A program made the translations under genes and the position numbers. 64,000 nt of DNA from Myrica gale (taxonomy: Eukaryota; Streptophyta; Magnoliopsida; Fagales; Myricaceae), in NCBI GenBank assembly GCA_963930655.1, contig OZ005608.1:19121271-19185270 (forward strand), read 5' to 3'. This document shows, one piece after another, positions 1 to 11,829 of the stretch; the stretch's first letter is position 1; each line of letters begins with the position of its first letter. The notes under the pieces were generated by a model. It was given only the letters and a program-made list of their open reading frames with translations, was not told the DNA's origin and ran no database searches.

Positions 1-2688
1 AATGAATATACGAGAGACTACAAACTTGCCTTTCAACGCTTTGTTGAACGTCAATTTAATTCTAAATTCGACAACTCCAACTTGATGGTGGTGGCGAATT
101 TCAAGCTCTGAAACCTCTTCTCAGTGCTTCTGGCATACGTCACAGCCTCTCATGCCCCTATGCTCATTAACAAATGGGCTCTGTGGAACGCAAACATCGA
201 CATATTGTCGAAACTGGTCTGGCTTTCTAGTCTCATGCATCTGTCCCGAAACACTATTGGCCTGAAGCTTTTGGTACAAATATTTACTTGATCAACCGTC
301 TTCCTAGTTCTGTACTTCATGGTAAATCACCTTTAGAGTGTCTTTTTCTTCGTCGGCCTGACTACAACTTCCTTCGAATTTTTGGTTCAGCTTGCTGGCC
401 TAATCTCCGACCATTCAATAAACATAAACTTGACTATCGATCTGCCCTCTGTGTTTTTCTAGGGTAGAGTCCTGATCACAAAGGCTATCGCTGCCTTCAC
501 CCATCTTCTGGTCGTCTATATTTTTCACGTGATGTCCAATTTGATGAGCATGTTTTTCCTTTTTTGTCGTTCCCTCCTCCTTCTCCACGTGTCCACATCA
601 CACCTTACTCTCCTTTACCGCTTCCTCTTCAGCCTCCTGGACATGTGTCTGCACCTCCTCGTCCTCCTTTTGACTCTCATGTTCTTTCCAAGTCTCCTAC
701 TATCCCAGAGCGTCTGTCCTCTTCTGTCCTCACTCCTGGCTTTGCTCAACCTGAGCCCGTGTCTGTCTCGTCTCCCCCTCCCGCTCCTCGTCACCATATG
801 GTCACAAGGTCCCAAACTCACAATCTGTGCCCCGGTCTTTTTCGTGATGGGACTATTCGGTGGCCTCCCCCACGGGCTTATCACACTGCTCTCACCAATG
901 TGCCCGATGACCCCTCCAGTGTTACTGCAGCTTCTCAGTTCTTGGAATGGCGCTGCGCTATGGAGCATGAGTTTCACGCTCTTATGGCCAATCACACATG
1001 GTCCCTTGTTCCCCCAGCTCCACACTAGAATGTTATTGGCTACCGCTGGATCTTTAAAACCAAGCGCCATGCCAACGGCTCTCTTGAGCGTCATAAGGCA
1101 CACTTCGTAGCCAAAGGTTTCCATCAACAAGCCGGCATTACTACAACGATACCTTCAACCCTGTTGTCAAACCCCCCACTGTTCGGCTTGTTCTTTCTAT
1201 TGTTGTTTCTTCTGGTTGGTTTGTCAAACAGCTTGATGTTCAGATTGTGTTTCTTCATGGCAACCTCCAGGAGGAGGTGTATATGCAACAACCTCCGACC
1301 TTTGTTCATCCAGAGTATCCTCATCACGTTTGCCGGCTGCACAAGGCCCTTTATAGCCTCAAACAGGCTCCTCGCATCTGGTTCTCCCGCCTCAGCACCC
1401 GACTTCTTGAGCTTGGCTTCACTGCCTCATGGGCAGATACCAATCTTTTTATTTATGTCGTTAGTTCTGCTATGGTGTATCTCCTGGTTTATGTTGACGA
1501 TGTATTATCACTGGTTCCTCTTTGTCTCTTGTCCAGCGGTTCATTCACCACCTCTCATTGGACTTCCCCATCAAGGACCTTGAGACCTTACACTACTTTT
1601 TAGGTATGGAAGTTGTTCACACTTCAACGGGTCTTTATCTATGTCAACAGAAATACATCTTGGACCTTTTGAAGAAAACCAATATGCTACATGCCAAACC
1701 AGTCTCTTCACCTATGGCCGCATCTGTCAACCTCTCTGCCCACACATGTTCTCTCCTGTCCGATGCCACTCTCTATCGAAGCACCGTGAAAAGCCTCCAA
1801 TATCTCTCCTTCACACGTCCAGATATTTCTTTTTCTGTCAACAAAGCCTGTCAGTTTATACATGCTCCCCGAGAGCCTCACTGGCAGGCTGTCAGGCGAA
1901 TTCTCCGCTATCTGAAGTAAACTTCACAGTTCGCTCTTTACTTCAGCGTTCTCCCCACATTACTCTCAATACCTTCACCGACGTTGATTGGGCTGGTTGC
2001 CCCGATGACAGACGTTCCACAGGTGGTTTTGTATATTTTTTGGAGCTAATCTCATCTGTTGGTCCTCCCGCAAACAACAGACCGTTGCCCGCTCCAGCAC
2101 CGAAGCTGAGTACCGGTCACTGGCTAATACCACCGCTGAGCTCATCTGGGTCCAGTCTCTTCATTGTGAGCTTCAGGTGTTTCTCTCCAAAGCACCTATT
2201 TTCTGGTGTGATAACCTTGGTGCCACGTATCTTTCCGCTAATCCTGTTTTCCATTCTCGCACCAAACATGTTGATTGATTTTCACTTTGTGCAGGATCGG
2301 GTTGCTACAAAAATGCTATTTGTTGCCTTCATTTCCAACAAGGATCAACTTGCTGATGTGTTTACAAAGCCTCTTGTCTCCACTCGGTTTCATCAGTTGC
2401 GTACGAGTCTCACCGTTATTCCTCTTCCGATGGCCACGCGGGGGGATGTTAACGCAACAACCTCTGCCAGCACACCAGCGTCATAGTCTCTCTCCAGTAC
2501 TGCTCGAGATTCCATCCTCCCCACAGCACCCACCTAAGTGCACTCATCTGTCAATTCTGTTAGGATATTTTTTTCCAGAATTTCGCTATTCTCTCTGTAC
2601 TGTGACTCACAGTACTTTTGTCTATATAATCTGTACTATTCTTCTAAATGAATATACGAGAGACTACAAACTTTCCACGTGTTTCACA
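1..2688 (+). mobile_element. Ty1/copia retrotransposon fossil, Ale/Retrofit-like, 3' part
   Basis: Plus-strand remnant of a copia polyprotein. Integrase-like sequence (about 30-530) is followed by a reverse transcriptase region (about 930-1620, with LHKALYSLKQAPRIWFSRL and LVYVDD) and an RNase H region (about 1960-2410, with FHSRTKHV-type and DQLADVFTKPL-type motifs). A purine tract at 2439-2446 leads into a short 3' LTR. The first 27 bases of the window match the tail of that LTR (2647-2673), so the left edge is probably a 5' LTR remnant. Short LTR and sequence style suggest the Ale lineage (inference). It is broken, with many breaks, so it is old and non-functional. The far left part is missing or outside the window. 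Confidence 0.85.
2447..2688 (+). repeat. 3' LTR of the copia fossil
   Basis: Begins TGTTAACG directly after the G-rich tract GCGGGGGGA and ends near TTTCACA. A TATA-like stretch (TCTATATAAT) lies near 2622-2631. About 240 bp is short, as in Ale-type copias. The right edge is uncertain by a few bases. Confidence 0.65.
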
Positions 2689-2751
2689 TTGCTCTGTTAC
2701 GAACCACATATGAGAAGCATGTGTAAATGAGGATATCCAACGGTCCAGGAA

Positions 2752-2937
2752 ATGCCACGACACTCATCTCTAACAAAGCTCAGGAAAACGAAAAACGACT
2801 CCCTCTTTAACGTCGTCAAGGCAGTAAACGAAGCAATTATGTCTGTCACCACCACCGGCGCGTCTCTTCTAACATCAGAGGTAGATTCAATCATTCTAGG
2901 TAGACTGAGCTTTTTTATATCATGCAACCATGAATGA
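2752..2937 (+). other. Exon-like open stretch of unknown function
   Basis: A 61-codon open frame that can be extended upstream to about 2731 (GYPTVQEMPRHSSLTKLRK...). Composition looks protein-like: charged start, then NVVKAVNEAIMSVTTTGASL. A possible splice donor, GTAGACTG, lies near 2899. I do not recognise the family. It sits directly beside the copia LTR, so it may be part of a host exon split by insertion, or chance. No promoter or partner exon was identified. Confidence 0.2.
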
Positions 2938-2939
2938 AT

Positions 2940-3600
2940 TTGCTTTTTTCCTTTTTCTTGTTGTTTGGTTCAATATTAGCAGCTCTTTTGGACGTACCCA
3001 TTTCATTCTTGGTTACCTCACATCACAACCATCGAAGAAAACACTCATGCAATGATTTTTGTTAGTCAAAATTTTTAGCATTTCAAAATTTTGACATAAT
3101 ATAATAACTATAAAATATTCTTTCTTATTATCAAATTATCTTTTTCATTATAATAAATATAAAAAATTATTTAAATTATCTTTTTCTTAATTTTTTTTCA
3201 CCAACTTTAATACTTTATTGCCATATGAAATATGGCATTTAGTTATCATATAGTTATGTTGTGGAAGATAGTTCCGCTTTATTTTTGTTCACTTGTCCCA
3301 TCCCCAAGTAAAAGAATTCAAGAATTCATTTGTGCAATTGTATGTTGTTTCTATTAACCTGAATATGACAAGTTTAGAATATTTGATGAAGGTTACTAAT
3401 TTTTCTATTTGGCCAACACGTGTTTACTTTCTTTTCGTACTTAAGCAACCCAAAGGTTGAAAAAAGGGCCTTTGAATTATTTGCTTTAAAGCTTTCTTAG
3501 TGGTTCAAAACTAAAGTAAAGTAAAGTAAACTAATTAAAATCCACATCATAACCAATCATTAAGCGACATATGTAAACTTAACAAAAACCCACCACGTCA
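2940..3600. other. AT-rich spacer, no gene seen
   Basis: Very A+T-rich sequence with short homopolymer runs. I see no conserved coding stretch, RNA gene or paired terminal repeats here. Confidence 0.5.
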
Positions 3601-3857
3601 TCGCCACGTGTCTGCCACATCATTTTATTTTCAAACAAAAAAATCTCTAAATGAGGACGACGTCGTTTCTGATGTCCTCTCTTCTTCACATCGCACATAC
3701 TTTTCTCTTCCATTTTCTCTCATCGTAAAGAACCCTAGCCAAATTCCCTAATTTTCAAATCCTACCCAATCGCACAGAGAACCAATCTTCATCGGTTTGC
3801 CTCCTCCTTGTGTATTCCTTCTCGTTCTGGTTTGTCACAGAGACCAATTTCCTCGAA
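3601..3857 (+). promoter_or_regulatory. Promoter/5'-leader-like region of the GRF locus
   Basis: Contains a CACGTG G-box at 3605-3610 with an ACGTCA neighbour just upstream. A pyrimidine-rich, less AT-rich stretch with AACCCTAG near 3731 follows, typical of plant 5' leaders. It directly precedes the ATG at 3858. The function is inferred from position and composition only. Confidence 0.35.
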
Positions 3858-5309
3858 ATGACATGGTCTCCTGCTCGAGCCTCCATTGTGCGGATGTGAG
3901 CTTCAGGCAATGGGAAACCCAGGACGAAGATTCTATAGGTGTCCCATGTACAGTGAAAGCTCTGTAAATGAGATTTCCTTTTTTTCTCATATGTTGTTGT
4001 TTACTAGCTTAGATGAAAGTGCTCATTTTCTGCTTTCTTTTAGTTGTTGCACGCAATGTCTTTTTAGTTGTTTTATGAATGCTTTGTTTTGGGTAAGGAT
4101 TCATAGATAGGGAAAAAGCATCTAAAGGCCTTTGTATGTGTTTTCAGATAGCATGAGAATATTGATACCAACTCTAGGTACACCTCCTCTTGTCCCCCCT
4201 CCTTTTCCACTATTTCACCCTTAAGAGAGAAAATGATTTGAAGCTGAAAGTTGAAGCATTGTTGTTTAGTTCCACCTATTTTGTAGTCCACCTCATCTAG
4301 ATATACGAAACTTGATAGTGTTTTAATCACGCATTTTGTTCATGTGAATAAGTAATTGGTAATTTGTTTCATTTAAAAGATCCACCAGAGGGATATACAT
4401 TCTATATGAGGATGTCAAATCTTGCCCCTATGAAGATGTGCGTGTCCTATGGTCAATACTAGTGGATTCTCATCCACATTTGCAATCAAAGTCTGAGGGT
4501 GTTGTGCACAGAGTGGACATAATATGATAGATTTGAAGTTGTTTGCATTTTTATTTTCTGTCAATCTCTAGCTATGTGCAGAGGAATATTCACGAGGTTT
4601 TCAATCATATAAAAAATTTTCCTTTTTCTTTTCTGCCCTTTTTGGGTTTCTCAAGCACAAGAGATGTCTAGTGTTAATACAACATTTTATTTGGTTCTAA
4701 ACTAAAATACCTTTTCCTCTTACATTGTCAGGATGTTTAAAGCTTAAATGACACTAATTTTCTCTTCTGCTCTAATTTCTCTCTCTCTCTCTCTCTCTCT
4801 ATTTTTGGCGGGGGAGGTTAGGGAAGGTAATGACTCTATTTCTCGATGTATTAGGCTAAAAAGGGTAGTAGTTCATTCTACTTCTAGTTGGCTTCCTATT
4901 GTTGTTGGGTTTGTTTTCAGCAGTTGAGGTGATAGTTTTGTTTATTCTTTTCAAGTTTCATATTATTATAGGAGACTTTCTTGAAGAATATATTATTATA
5001 GTATATTCTTTTCAAGTTTCAAGTTGAGGTGACAGTTTTCAATCATATTCTTTTTAAGTTTCATATTTTGCCGATTCCCTTTCCATTAGGTTAGTTTGAT
5101 ATTTGTGCTTTTTCTAGTGGGTTGATCCCCCAACATGTCAGCATGGGCAAGAGTTCCTACCTTCAATCATCAAGAAAAAGAAGGGGCTGGAAGAAGAAGC
5201 CCAACAGCAGAAGTTGAAACTAGCAGTGAAGCAACTTAATGCTGAATCCTTTTCAAATATTTCTATCCGTGTGGAGAAAGCTAACAAGTACTTGGAGAGA
5301 ACACAATAG
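3858..5309 (+). pseudogene. GRF-type zinc-finger gene remnant, two exons
   Basis: Exon 1: an ATG at 3858 starts MTWSPARASIVRM in one frame. The zinc-finger part CGCELQAMGNPGRRFYRC (3889-3942) is read in the next frame, so there is a one-base frame break just before it. Compared with usual plant GRF fingers (CxCG...TSW...NPGRRFYxC), about eight residues between the CxC and NPGRRF are missing. A donor GTAAATGAG follows at 3964. Exon 2 starts at 5118 after TTTTTCTAG, in matching phase 0, with WVDPPTCQHGQEFLPSIIKK, then a lysine/glutamate-rich coiled-coil segment ending at a TAG (5307-5309). WVDPP...C is the standard continuation of GRF fingers in plant small proteins. The ~1.15-kb intron holds a CT microsatellite near 4775-4801 and short local duplications (4930-5070). 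The family binds zinc, probably nucleic acids. The copy looks dead, though its splice sites are intact. It may be host or transposon-carried. Confidence 0.6.
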
Positions 5310-6135
5310 AAAATTCAGATGTACCCCAACGGATGGTGAGGCCATGAAGGAGGAGAGTAAGGCGGTTAAGGAGTAAAGTCAATTAAGAAGAGATGATGGA
5401 TGCTTTATTTTTCAAAAATTCAGAATTCATTGGCTACACTCTCCCTTCTTCAACTTCTTTTGTCTCGTCTAGTTCCCCTAAGGCTTATGTTGGTGAGCAA
5501 ACGTCTCTCTCATTTGGCATCAGTTTCTGGGGCATCCTTCCTTGAAGATAATTCTCTTATGTTTCCTCATTCCTTCTCTACAGTACACGCCCTCTTCAGC
5601 TTCTGTTTCTGGATGCCTGGAATCTGGCGTCTCTGTTTTCCATAGATGGTTATCATTTTTATTTTTCCATTGTAGATGTTTTTAGCCGATACATTTGGTT
5701 TTTTCCCATACAGTGTAAGTCTGATGTTTATCATCAGTTCATTTCATTTCAAAAATCTTTAGAACGTTTCTTGAATTTAAAAAATATATGCAGTTCAATA
5801 TTAAGGTGGTGAATTCTGTTCCCTTCACAATTTTCTTAGCTTTGAAGGTATTACTCACCGTTGTAGTTGCCCACATACATATTTGCAAAATGGAACCATT
5901 GAGTGCAAGCACCACCACATTCTGGAATCTAATCTTGCACTCATGGCTCATGCTGGTGTGCCTGAAATGTTTTGGGCAATGCATTTCGGACAACAACTTA
6001 TCTTATAAAATGTCTTCTAAGCCAGGTCATTCAAAATCAATCTCCTTTTTTTTCCATTTGTTTAAAAGACAACCAGATTACTCATTCTTGCGTGTTTTTG
6101 GTTGGGCATGTTATCCTCACCTTCGTCCATGTAAT

Positions 6136-6859
6136 CAGGGACAAAGCCAGGATTTGCCTTTAAGGGGGGGCAAATATAATTTTTGCTTGAATTTTTTTCT
6201 AACCGGGTGTCGAGGCCATCTTTTGTGTACTTCAACTAATCTTAGGGTCTTCAAATTTTTATTGCAATCAAAATGTAACAATGTATTCAAAAACTAAAAA
6301 AAATATACAAACTTTAAGTGTAAAAGTCAAATTTTCATCAATTATGCTAATTGAACCAGATGTTCCTTCAACAAGTAAAAGTAATCAATTACTATATCAA
6401 TATTAAGACCTTGTGTGGCCGAATGCAATAAGAAGTTTAAAATATTCGGAATAAAGGGCTCATAAGTTATTGACAAAGGCACAAAGCAATGTTAAAATCT
6501 AGCCAAAATAACATAGGTACACACAAATAATAGAGTAATAATATTTTTATTAGACAATAAAAATGAAATGAGTATGTTTTTAGAAAAAAAAGACTGATAA
6601 TTAAATGTAATAACATTTAGAATTCTAACTTTGAAGAAGAATTTTTTATGTACAAAGCAAAAAGTTTGTTGTATTCCAAGCATTGAATATGGATTTGCTA
6701 CTTTCTGTATATGAGGTAAAATAATAGGAGAGAGAGGGGCTATTGATAGAAAATCTGGACAATAAGAATGTAAATAGTGAGAGGTAGAAGTGAAAGAGAA
6801 AGGAAGAGGAGAATTTTAGAAAAGAGGTAGTGAGAAAGAAAAGTAGAAAATACACACTC

Positions 6860-6902
<43 letters not shown>

Positions 6903-7170
6903 CTAGAAAAGAGGGAGGGAGTGATGTAGGAATTTTAGAAAAAATAGAGGGAGATAGAAAAATAAAAAAAGACACACTCTTAGTATTTTTCCCTTTTAAA
7001 AAATTAGAGAGCCCACTTATAAAGTAGTTACCTCTATCACATTCTTTCTTCCTCTCAGATTTATTTTTTTCAAAATTTTGGGGGGGGGGATTTTGCAAAA
7101 ATTTGCAATTTTACCCATATATAAAAAAATTGAAAAACTTTTGGGGGCCTATCCCCTGGCTTCTTTCTTG
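6136..7170. mobile_element. Non-autonomous hAT-like DNA transposon
   Basis: Flanked by the perfect 8-bp duplication CATGTAAT (6128-6135 and 7171-7178), the size typical of hAT. Ends CAGGGACAAAGCCAGG... and the reverse complement of ...CCTGGCTTCTTTCTTG, matching at 12 of 16 positions by eye. Removing it and one duplication restores copia integrase order across the site. The interior has no transposase-like frame. It includes a GA microsatellite at about 6868-6900, an 'AAAGAGA'-rich zone and a G-run near 7080. Length 1035 bp. Confidence 0.85.
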
Positions 7171-7352
7171 CATGTAATGCTCACAAACTTGATCTTCGAT
7201 CTCACCTCTGTGTCTTTATTGGCTATAGCTCAGATCACGAGGAATATTTGTGTTGTCATATCATTTCCTCTCATGTTTACATATCTCCCAACGTACTGTT
7301 TAATGAAATGATTTTTCCTTTTCAATCTTCATCGCTGCCGTCAAACGACAAT

Positions 7353-7536
7353 GGGCGTGTTCTTTTGCCAAACTTTTGGGGAATATTCCAAAATTTTTGG
7401 GAATCTTTTGAATGTTAGAATTTATTGGGGTTTGTGAAAAAGTAGAGTGTGTATGTATAAAAGTTAGAAATTTTGGAGTGTGTTTGTTTTGCTGTAAATT
7501 TCCGTACCCTAAAATTTTGGGAAAAAGAACACGACC
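7353..7536. mobile_element. Small MITE inside the copia fossil
   Basis: Begins GGGCGTGTTCTTTT and ends AAAAGAACACGACC: 14-bp inverted ends with one mismatch. The interior holds AATTTTGG/CCAAAATT-type complementary words that would fold back. Length 184 bp. No clear target duplication, so the superfamily (Harbinger-like or hAT-like) is undecided. It lies in the copia linker region. Confidence 0.55.
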
Positions 7537-7572
7537 TATGTTTCCTCCTTTTGCTACACCTCTCTTCCTTTG

Positions 7573-8874
7573 TGTTAAAACATGATTGACATGTTCGTGA
7601 GGTGTCTATAGGGTACCTGAGATTGAAAGTGTTGGTGACGTGGCATCTTTAATGAGTCTAGAAGAAAGCTGTAGTTAGATGAGAGTCAATCACAGTCAAA
7701 TACAAAACTGTCTTAATAGAAAAGATTTTGTGAGTAACAAAATTCTTCAAAACGTGAGAAAAAGCCACGTGGCAAGTGACCTCGCCCACGATCTTACAAA
7801 AACCTTCCAGAAACTGTCACAAAGATCACGGATCGTATATGTACAAGTTTTAACAGATCTAGAGAGAGAAGCTCCAAGAAACTGAAAATCCCCTTTGTCT
7901 CTGGTTCTTTTATGTACGATGATCGATTAGAATGCTATCATTGTTGAATGTGAGAACCTCTAAAATATTGTCTTTTTGATCACCGACCCCCCAAAAACCA
8001 CCTTAGAGTGTGAAGATTCAGATGTTCTGAAGAATGATAGCTGAAGGTTTCAGCTATGTCCATTGATTGCACAAGGTTTGTGTGTGGAGATCGAGTGCTA
8101 TTCTGAATCAAGGTTTTCAAGTGGACTTCGAAGTTCTACATCCCTGCAAGTTACAGATCTGGCTAAAGATAGTGCGGGTAAGATTTATTAGAGTGTGTTG
8201 ATTGGCTAGGTTAGTTGAATCAATTGATCACTTTGTAAATCAAGTTTGGAAACTAGTGAATTCGAACGGCCAAGGGCCCGGAGAGTTTTTCTCCTTAAGG
8301 ACGTTCCTTAGGGAGTTTTATCTTTGTAAACATCTTCGGTGTTATGATTGTGTGATTGTTATTAGTCTTTTTAATTAGATTCTATTGTTATCTTTTTTTA
8401 ACCAATCTTGTTCTTTTTGCTGAGAGTTCAAATCATGATGATTTGAGGATTTTTTTACTAAGGATGTCCAAGATTTGTTGGTTGGTAAGTTGCTGATAAG
8501 ATCTTGTTAGTTGGTGAGTTGATAAATTGATTCTTGATCAATTTCGTTTTGGAAAAAGGAATTACCGTCATCTTTAGTTAGTTCCGAGTCATTTGTAGTT
8601 TGATATGAAATACACTTTGTTTTCATTTTATTTTACAGAGTATAGTGACAGCACGTGTGTTTCTGTTTTTATGATTAAATTGATCTGGTTAAGCATTCAT
8701 AGGTATATTTGGAGTTGTTAGAATTTGATTAAGATTGCTAATACCTAGGTTAGATCTATTTGGTGTGAATATTATCAAATTCTGTACTTGTTCTTTAAAA
8801 ATGTTGCAGAAATTTTTTAAATAATTCACCCCTTTAGTATTTTGTACATTATTTGGGTCTAAATTAGATGTTCA
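7573..8874 (+). mobile_element. Solo LTR, family undetermined
   Basis: Starts TGTTAAAACATG, ends AGATGTTCA, and is flanked by a perfect 5-bp duplication CTTTG (7568-7572 and 8875-8879). TG...CA ends with a 5-bp duplication are the hallmark of an LTR. No coding sequence is present, so it looks like the product of LTR-LTR recombination. Length 1302 bp. Removing it rejoins the copia linker. Strand is inferred weakly from an ATTCACCCC-type string near its right end. Confidence 0.75.
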
Positions 8875-8923
8875 CTTTGTGTCTTCCAATACCTTCATCT
8901 TCAGCGCTTGTCGCTCCTGTGCC

Positions 8924-8986
8924 CAGGGGCGGAAGGAGGGGGAGTGAAGGGTGTCGGCCGACACCCTTGGCTCCTCCCAAAAAAAC

Positions 8987-9022
<36 letters not shown>

Positions 9023-10191
9023 AATAGAAGATGGCCTAGGCCCGATACCCATAGGCACATGCCAACTTCATATGATCCCCATTAGATCCTGAACTGCCTG
9101 AGCCCGATCCCCTTCAATTGTTGTAGTTGATATATGGGTTGACGAGCTTACAAGATTGTGGGTTTTGTGATTGCTTCTTTGGGTGAATTCTCGCTGATAT
9201 TAAGGATATACTATTATTTTTTTCCATTCTTTTGGTTCTTCTACCTTATTGTTCTGCTAATCAAATAGGTTATGCACTTCGTATTTTTTTCAATCTATTT
9301 ATCGGGCAACAATATTATCCTTATTTTGCTGGTTTTTCTATTCCTCTATGTGTGCCAGTTAGTGATAATTGGCTTTTACGTTCAATTATTTGCGCCATGC
9401 ATTAAATAACTGACAATAAATATAGAAAACAGGATCTTGTAGATCTGCCTCAAAGGAGAATTTACATAAGCCTCAAGAATCTTGTTAGATAATATGTCTG
9501 GAGTAGCACTAAGATTCACAACCAATTGTTATAGGTTTTAAGTGAGAACCTACCGTTTAGCCCAAGTAGCTAGGCAGATGACACAGTAGAAGCATTTTTT
9601 GTGCATAAGAGATTGCACATCTTTCCTTGAGACTTATTGCCTCTTATGAACTAGAGATAAATAGTGGGACTTTGATGATATCATTTCAGCATTGCTTAGT
9701 CAATGCAACTAGAGCTGCACAGAATTTTGTGATCATCAATTCACATGTTAGAATAGCTGGAAAATTTGGAAGCAGTAAAATCATTGTCCTGCATATCAAT
9801 GAACATCAAAAGAAAGGGATTGGAGATGAAAAACGAAAAAAAAATGCAATAGTTAATATGGTTTTTGTAATTAATTGTTGGAATTTATATTCACTACTTT
9901 GACATGTATGTTTGGTTAATTACTGATGGATATCTCATTGCTTGGAGCTCTTCCTTGTTTGGTTTATCACGAAGTTATTTTACAATATTTTCAGAATATG
10001 CAGTCCCGTAGGATCCAATTACCACCTCTTAGTATCAGCAAATAGTACGGTACGTGTATTTTAATGTTTTTAATTCTTAATTTTTTATATTTTAACTCTT
10101 AAGATATTTTTTTACATTACGTAGTAATTTTTTTTATCATTTTTCCTTAGGAGTTCGACCCCCTTCGATTTGATTCCTGGTTCCGCGAGTG
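8924..10191. mobile_element. Second non-autonomous hAT-like transposon
   Basis: Left end CAGGGGCGGAAGGAGG; right end is the reverse complement of CACTCGCGGAACCAGG (11 of 16 match). Flanks are 8-bp near-identical duplications, CCTGTGCC (8916-8923) and CTTGTGCC (10192-10199), one mismatch. CAGGGGCGGA is a common plant hAT terminus. The interior has a 22-bp perfect palindrome (8947-8968), a TA microsatellite (about 8989-9019) and AT-rich sequence with a 91-codon open frame at 9627-9902 that I do not recognise. No transposase domain. Length 1268 bp. Confidence 0.8.
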
Positions 10192-11225
10192 CTTGTGCCC
10201 ACTGTATCTTCTCTTCTTGTGTCTACCGAGTATCTTGCATCCCTTGCCTCTTCACCTATTATTTCTCCTCCTTCCCCCAGATACCTTGTTCGGGATCATC
10301 TTCCCAAAGTTCTCACAGATGGGAACATTTCTTGGCCTCCACCTCGAACACATGTCACCACGACTTCTTCTATTCCCCTTGAACCAACTTTGGTCACTGA
10401 GGCAATGAAGCACGCTGACTGGCGTCAAGTAATGAATGCTGAATTTCATGCTCTGCTTCAAACTTACACTTGGAAGCTTGTCCCACCTTCTACATCTCAG
10501 AGTGTGCTCGGATGTAAATGCGTTTTTCGTACTAAGCATCTTGCTAATGGCTCTGTTGAATGCTGAAATGCATGTCTTGTTGCGAAGGGATTCCACCAGC
10601 GGGACGGCCTTGAGTATACAGAGACTTTCAGCCCAGTTGTTCGACCATCAACCGTTCGCTTGGTTCTCTCACTTGCAGTTGAGGCTGGTTGGACTATGCA
10701 TCAACTTGATGTGCAGAATGCTTTGCTACACGGTGATCTAATTGAGGACGTGTTTATGCAGGTGGAAGCACCACGGGCTTGGTTTTCCAATCTCAGCTCT
10801 AAGCTTCTTGAAATGGGCTTCACTGCCTCCTGAGCTGATACTTCACTTTTCACCTACATCCGGTCTTCTCTTCGTATTTACTTTCTGGTTTACGTGGATG
10901 ACTGTCATCACTACTCGGATCCTAAAGCTATCCAGTCTCATTGCTACTCTTGGCTCTTCCTTTCTTGTTAAAGACCTGGGCAAATTACACTACTTCCTTG
11001 GAGTTGAAGTCCATCAATCACCTTTTGGTATTCTTCTTTCTCATAAGAAGTATATTGATCATCTACTGAAGAAACTAACATGCACGTCTCCAAGCCAATG
11101 CAAACACCTATGGCAACCACTGGTACCCTTTCAACATAAGATGGAGCTCCATTTGAGAATCTCACCTTATATCGAAGTGTTGTAAGAAGTCTACATTATC
11201 TATCCTTCACACGTCCTGATATCGG

Positions 11226-11589
11226 AGTGTTGCGTGCCATCCCTGGATAAATATATGCCGTTGTACGAGAGCAATGCAATGAAGGAGAAGTTATTTTATT
11301 CCAAATCTGTTATTCTATAAAATCTGTCAAGGAGGCGGAATACACTCTATAGTGGAGGTTGAAGACCTTTTTCCTATTAAGAGTTACAAGTTACAGACAT
11401 CAAATAGAACACAATTCCAAGAGGGAAAAAAAATAAAACACAGAATCCAAAGCATATATATGTTCTCGACTCTCCTAAAAATCCAATCATCCTAATCAAC
11501 TTGTGAAAAAAATAAAAAATAAAGAAACTTTCGGTAAAACATATATATCTGCAAGGGTATTAATCGTTTTCTACTCATACACACTGTAT
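11226..11589. other. Unassigned spacer
   Basis: Follows the end of the copia fossil. A-rich with short runs. I see no coding or terminal-repeat signal. Confidence 0.4.
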
Positions 11590-11829
11590 ACGCCACAAGA
11601 AAAGAAAACTTTGGGTGACAAAAAAATTTGTCACCCAAAGTGCCCAGTTCGTCGCCTATTGTTTTGGGTGACAAAACCGGTTTGTCACCTAAAGTCCGTC
11701 AGGCAAAGTTTTAGGTGACGATTTTTTCATTATGTCGCTCGAAACCATTCGAACGGTTTACAACCCCGTTCGAATGGTGTTTTTCATAGCGGCGAAATTG
11801 AAAATCGTCATGCCCAGTACAGTCCATAT
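11590..11829. mobile_element. Relic CACTA terminus
   Basis: Starts near GCCACAAGAAAAGAAAAC, a decayed form of a CACTACAAGAAA end, followed by GGGTGACAAA...TTTGTCACCC hairpin words. Its reverse complement matches the loop of the palindrome inside element A (about 15403-15538), including TTGTTTTGGGTGACAAAACC and CAGTACAGTCCAT. It therefore derives from the same CACTA family. Element A begins directly after it, so A seems to have inserted into or beside an older relative. Confidence 0.5.

Larger units (their letters stand above)
5400..11225 (+). mobile_element. Ty1/copia fossil with four nested insertions
   Basis: Pieces of one plus-strand copia polyprotein lie in order between later insertions. 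Integrase sequence (about 5640-6135, with YFSIVDVFSRYIWFF) continues at 7171-7352 (KLDLRSHLCVFIGYSSDH), then a serine/proline-rich linker (7537-7572, 8875-8923, 10192-10330), reverse transcriptase (about 10390-11110, [15 protein letters not shown]-type, KDLGKLHYFLGVEVHQ) and the start of the RNase H linker (YRSVVRSLHYLSFTRPDI). Resembles the Ale-like fossil at 1-2688. No LTRs seen. Broken, with many breaks, and old, because four elements have landed in it since. The ends are approximate. Confidence 0.8.

Noticed and set aside
6859-7098. Open frame with a serine/leucine run
   Set aside because: Translation of the GA microsatellite inside a hAT element.
11226-11590. Promoter or gene fragment after the copia
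   Set aside because: Only A-rich low-information sequence; nothing specific could be supported.
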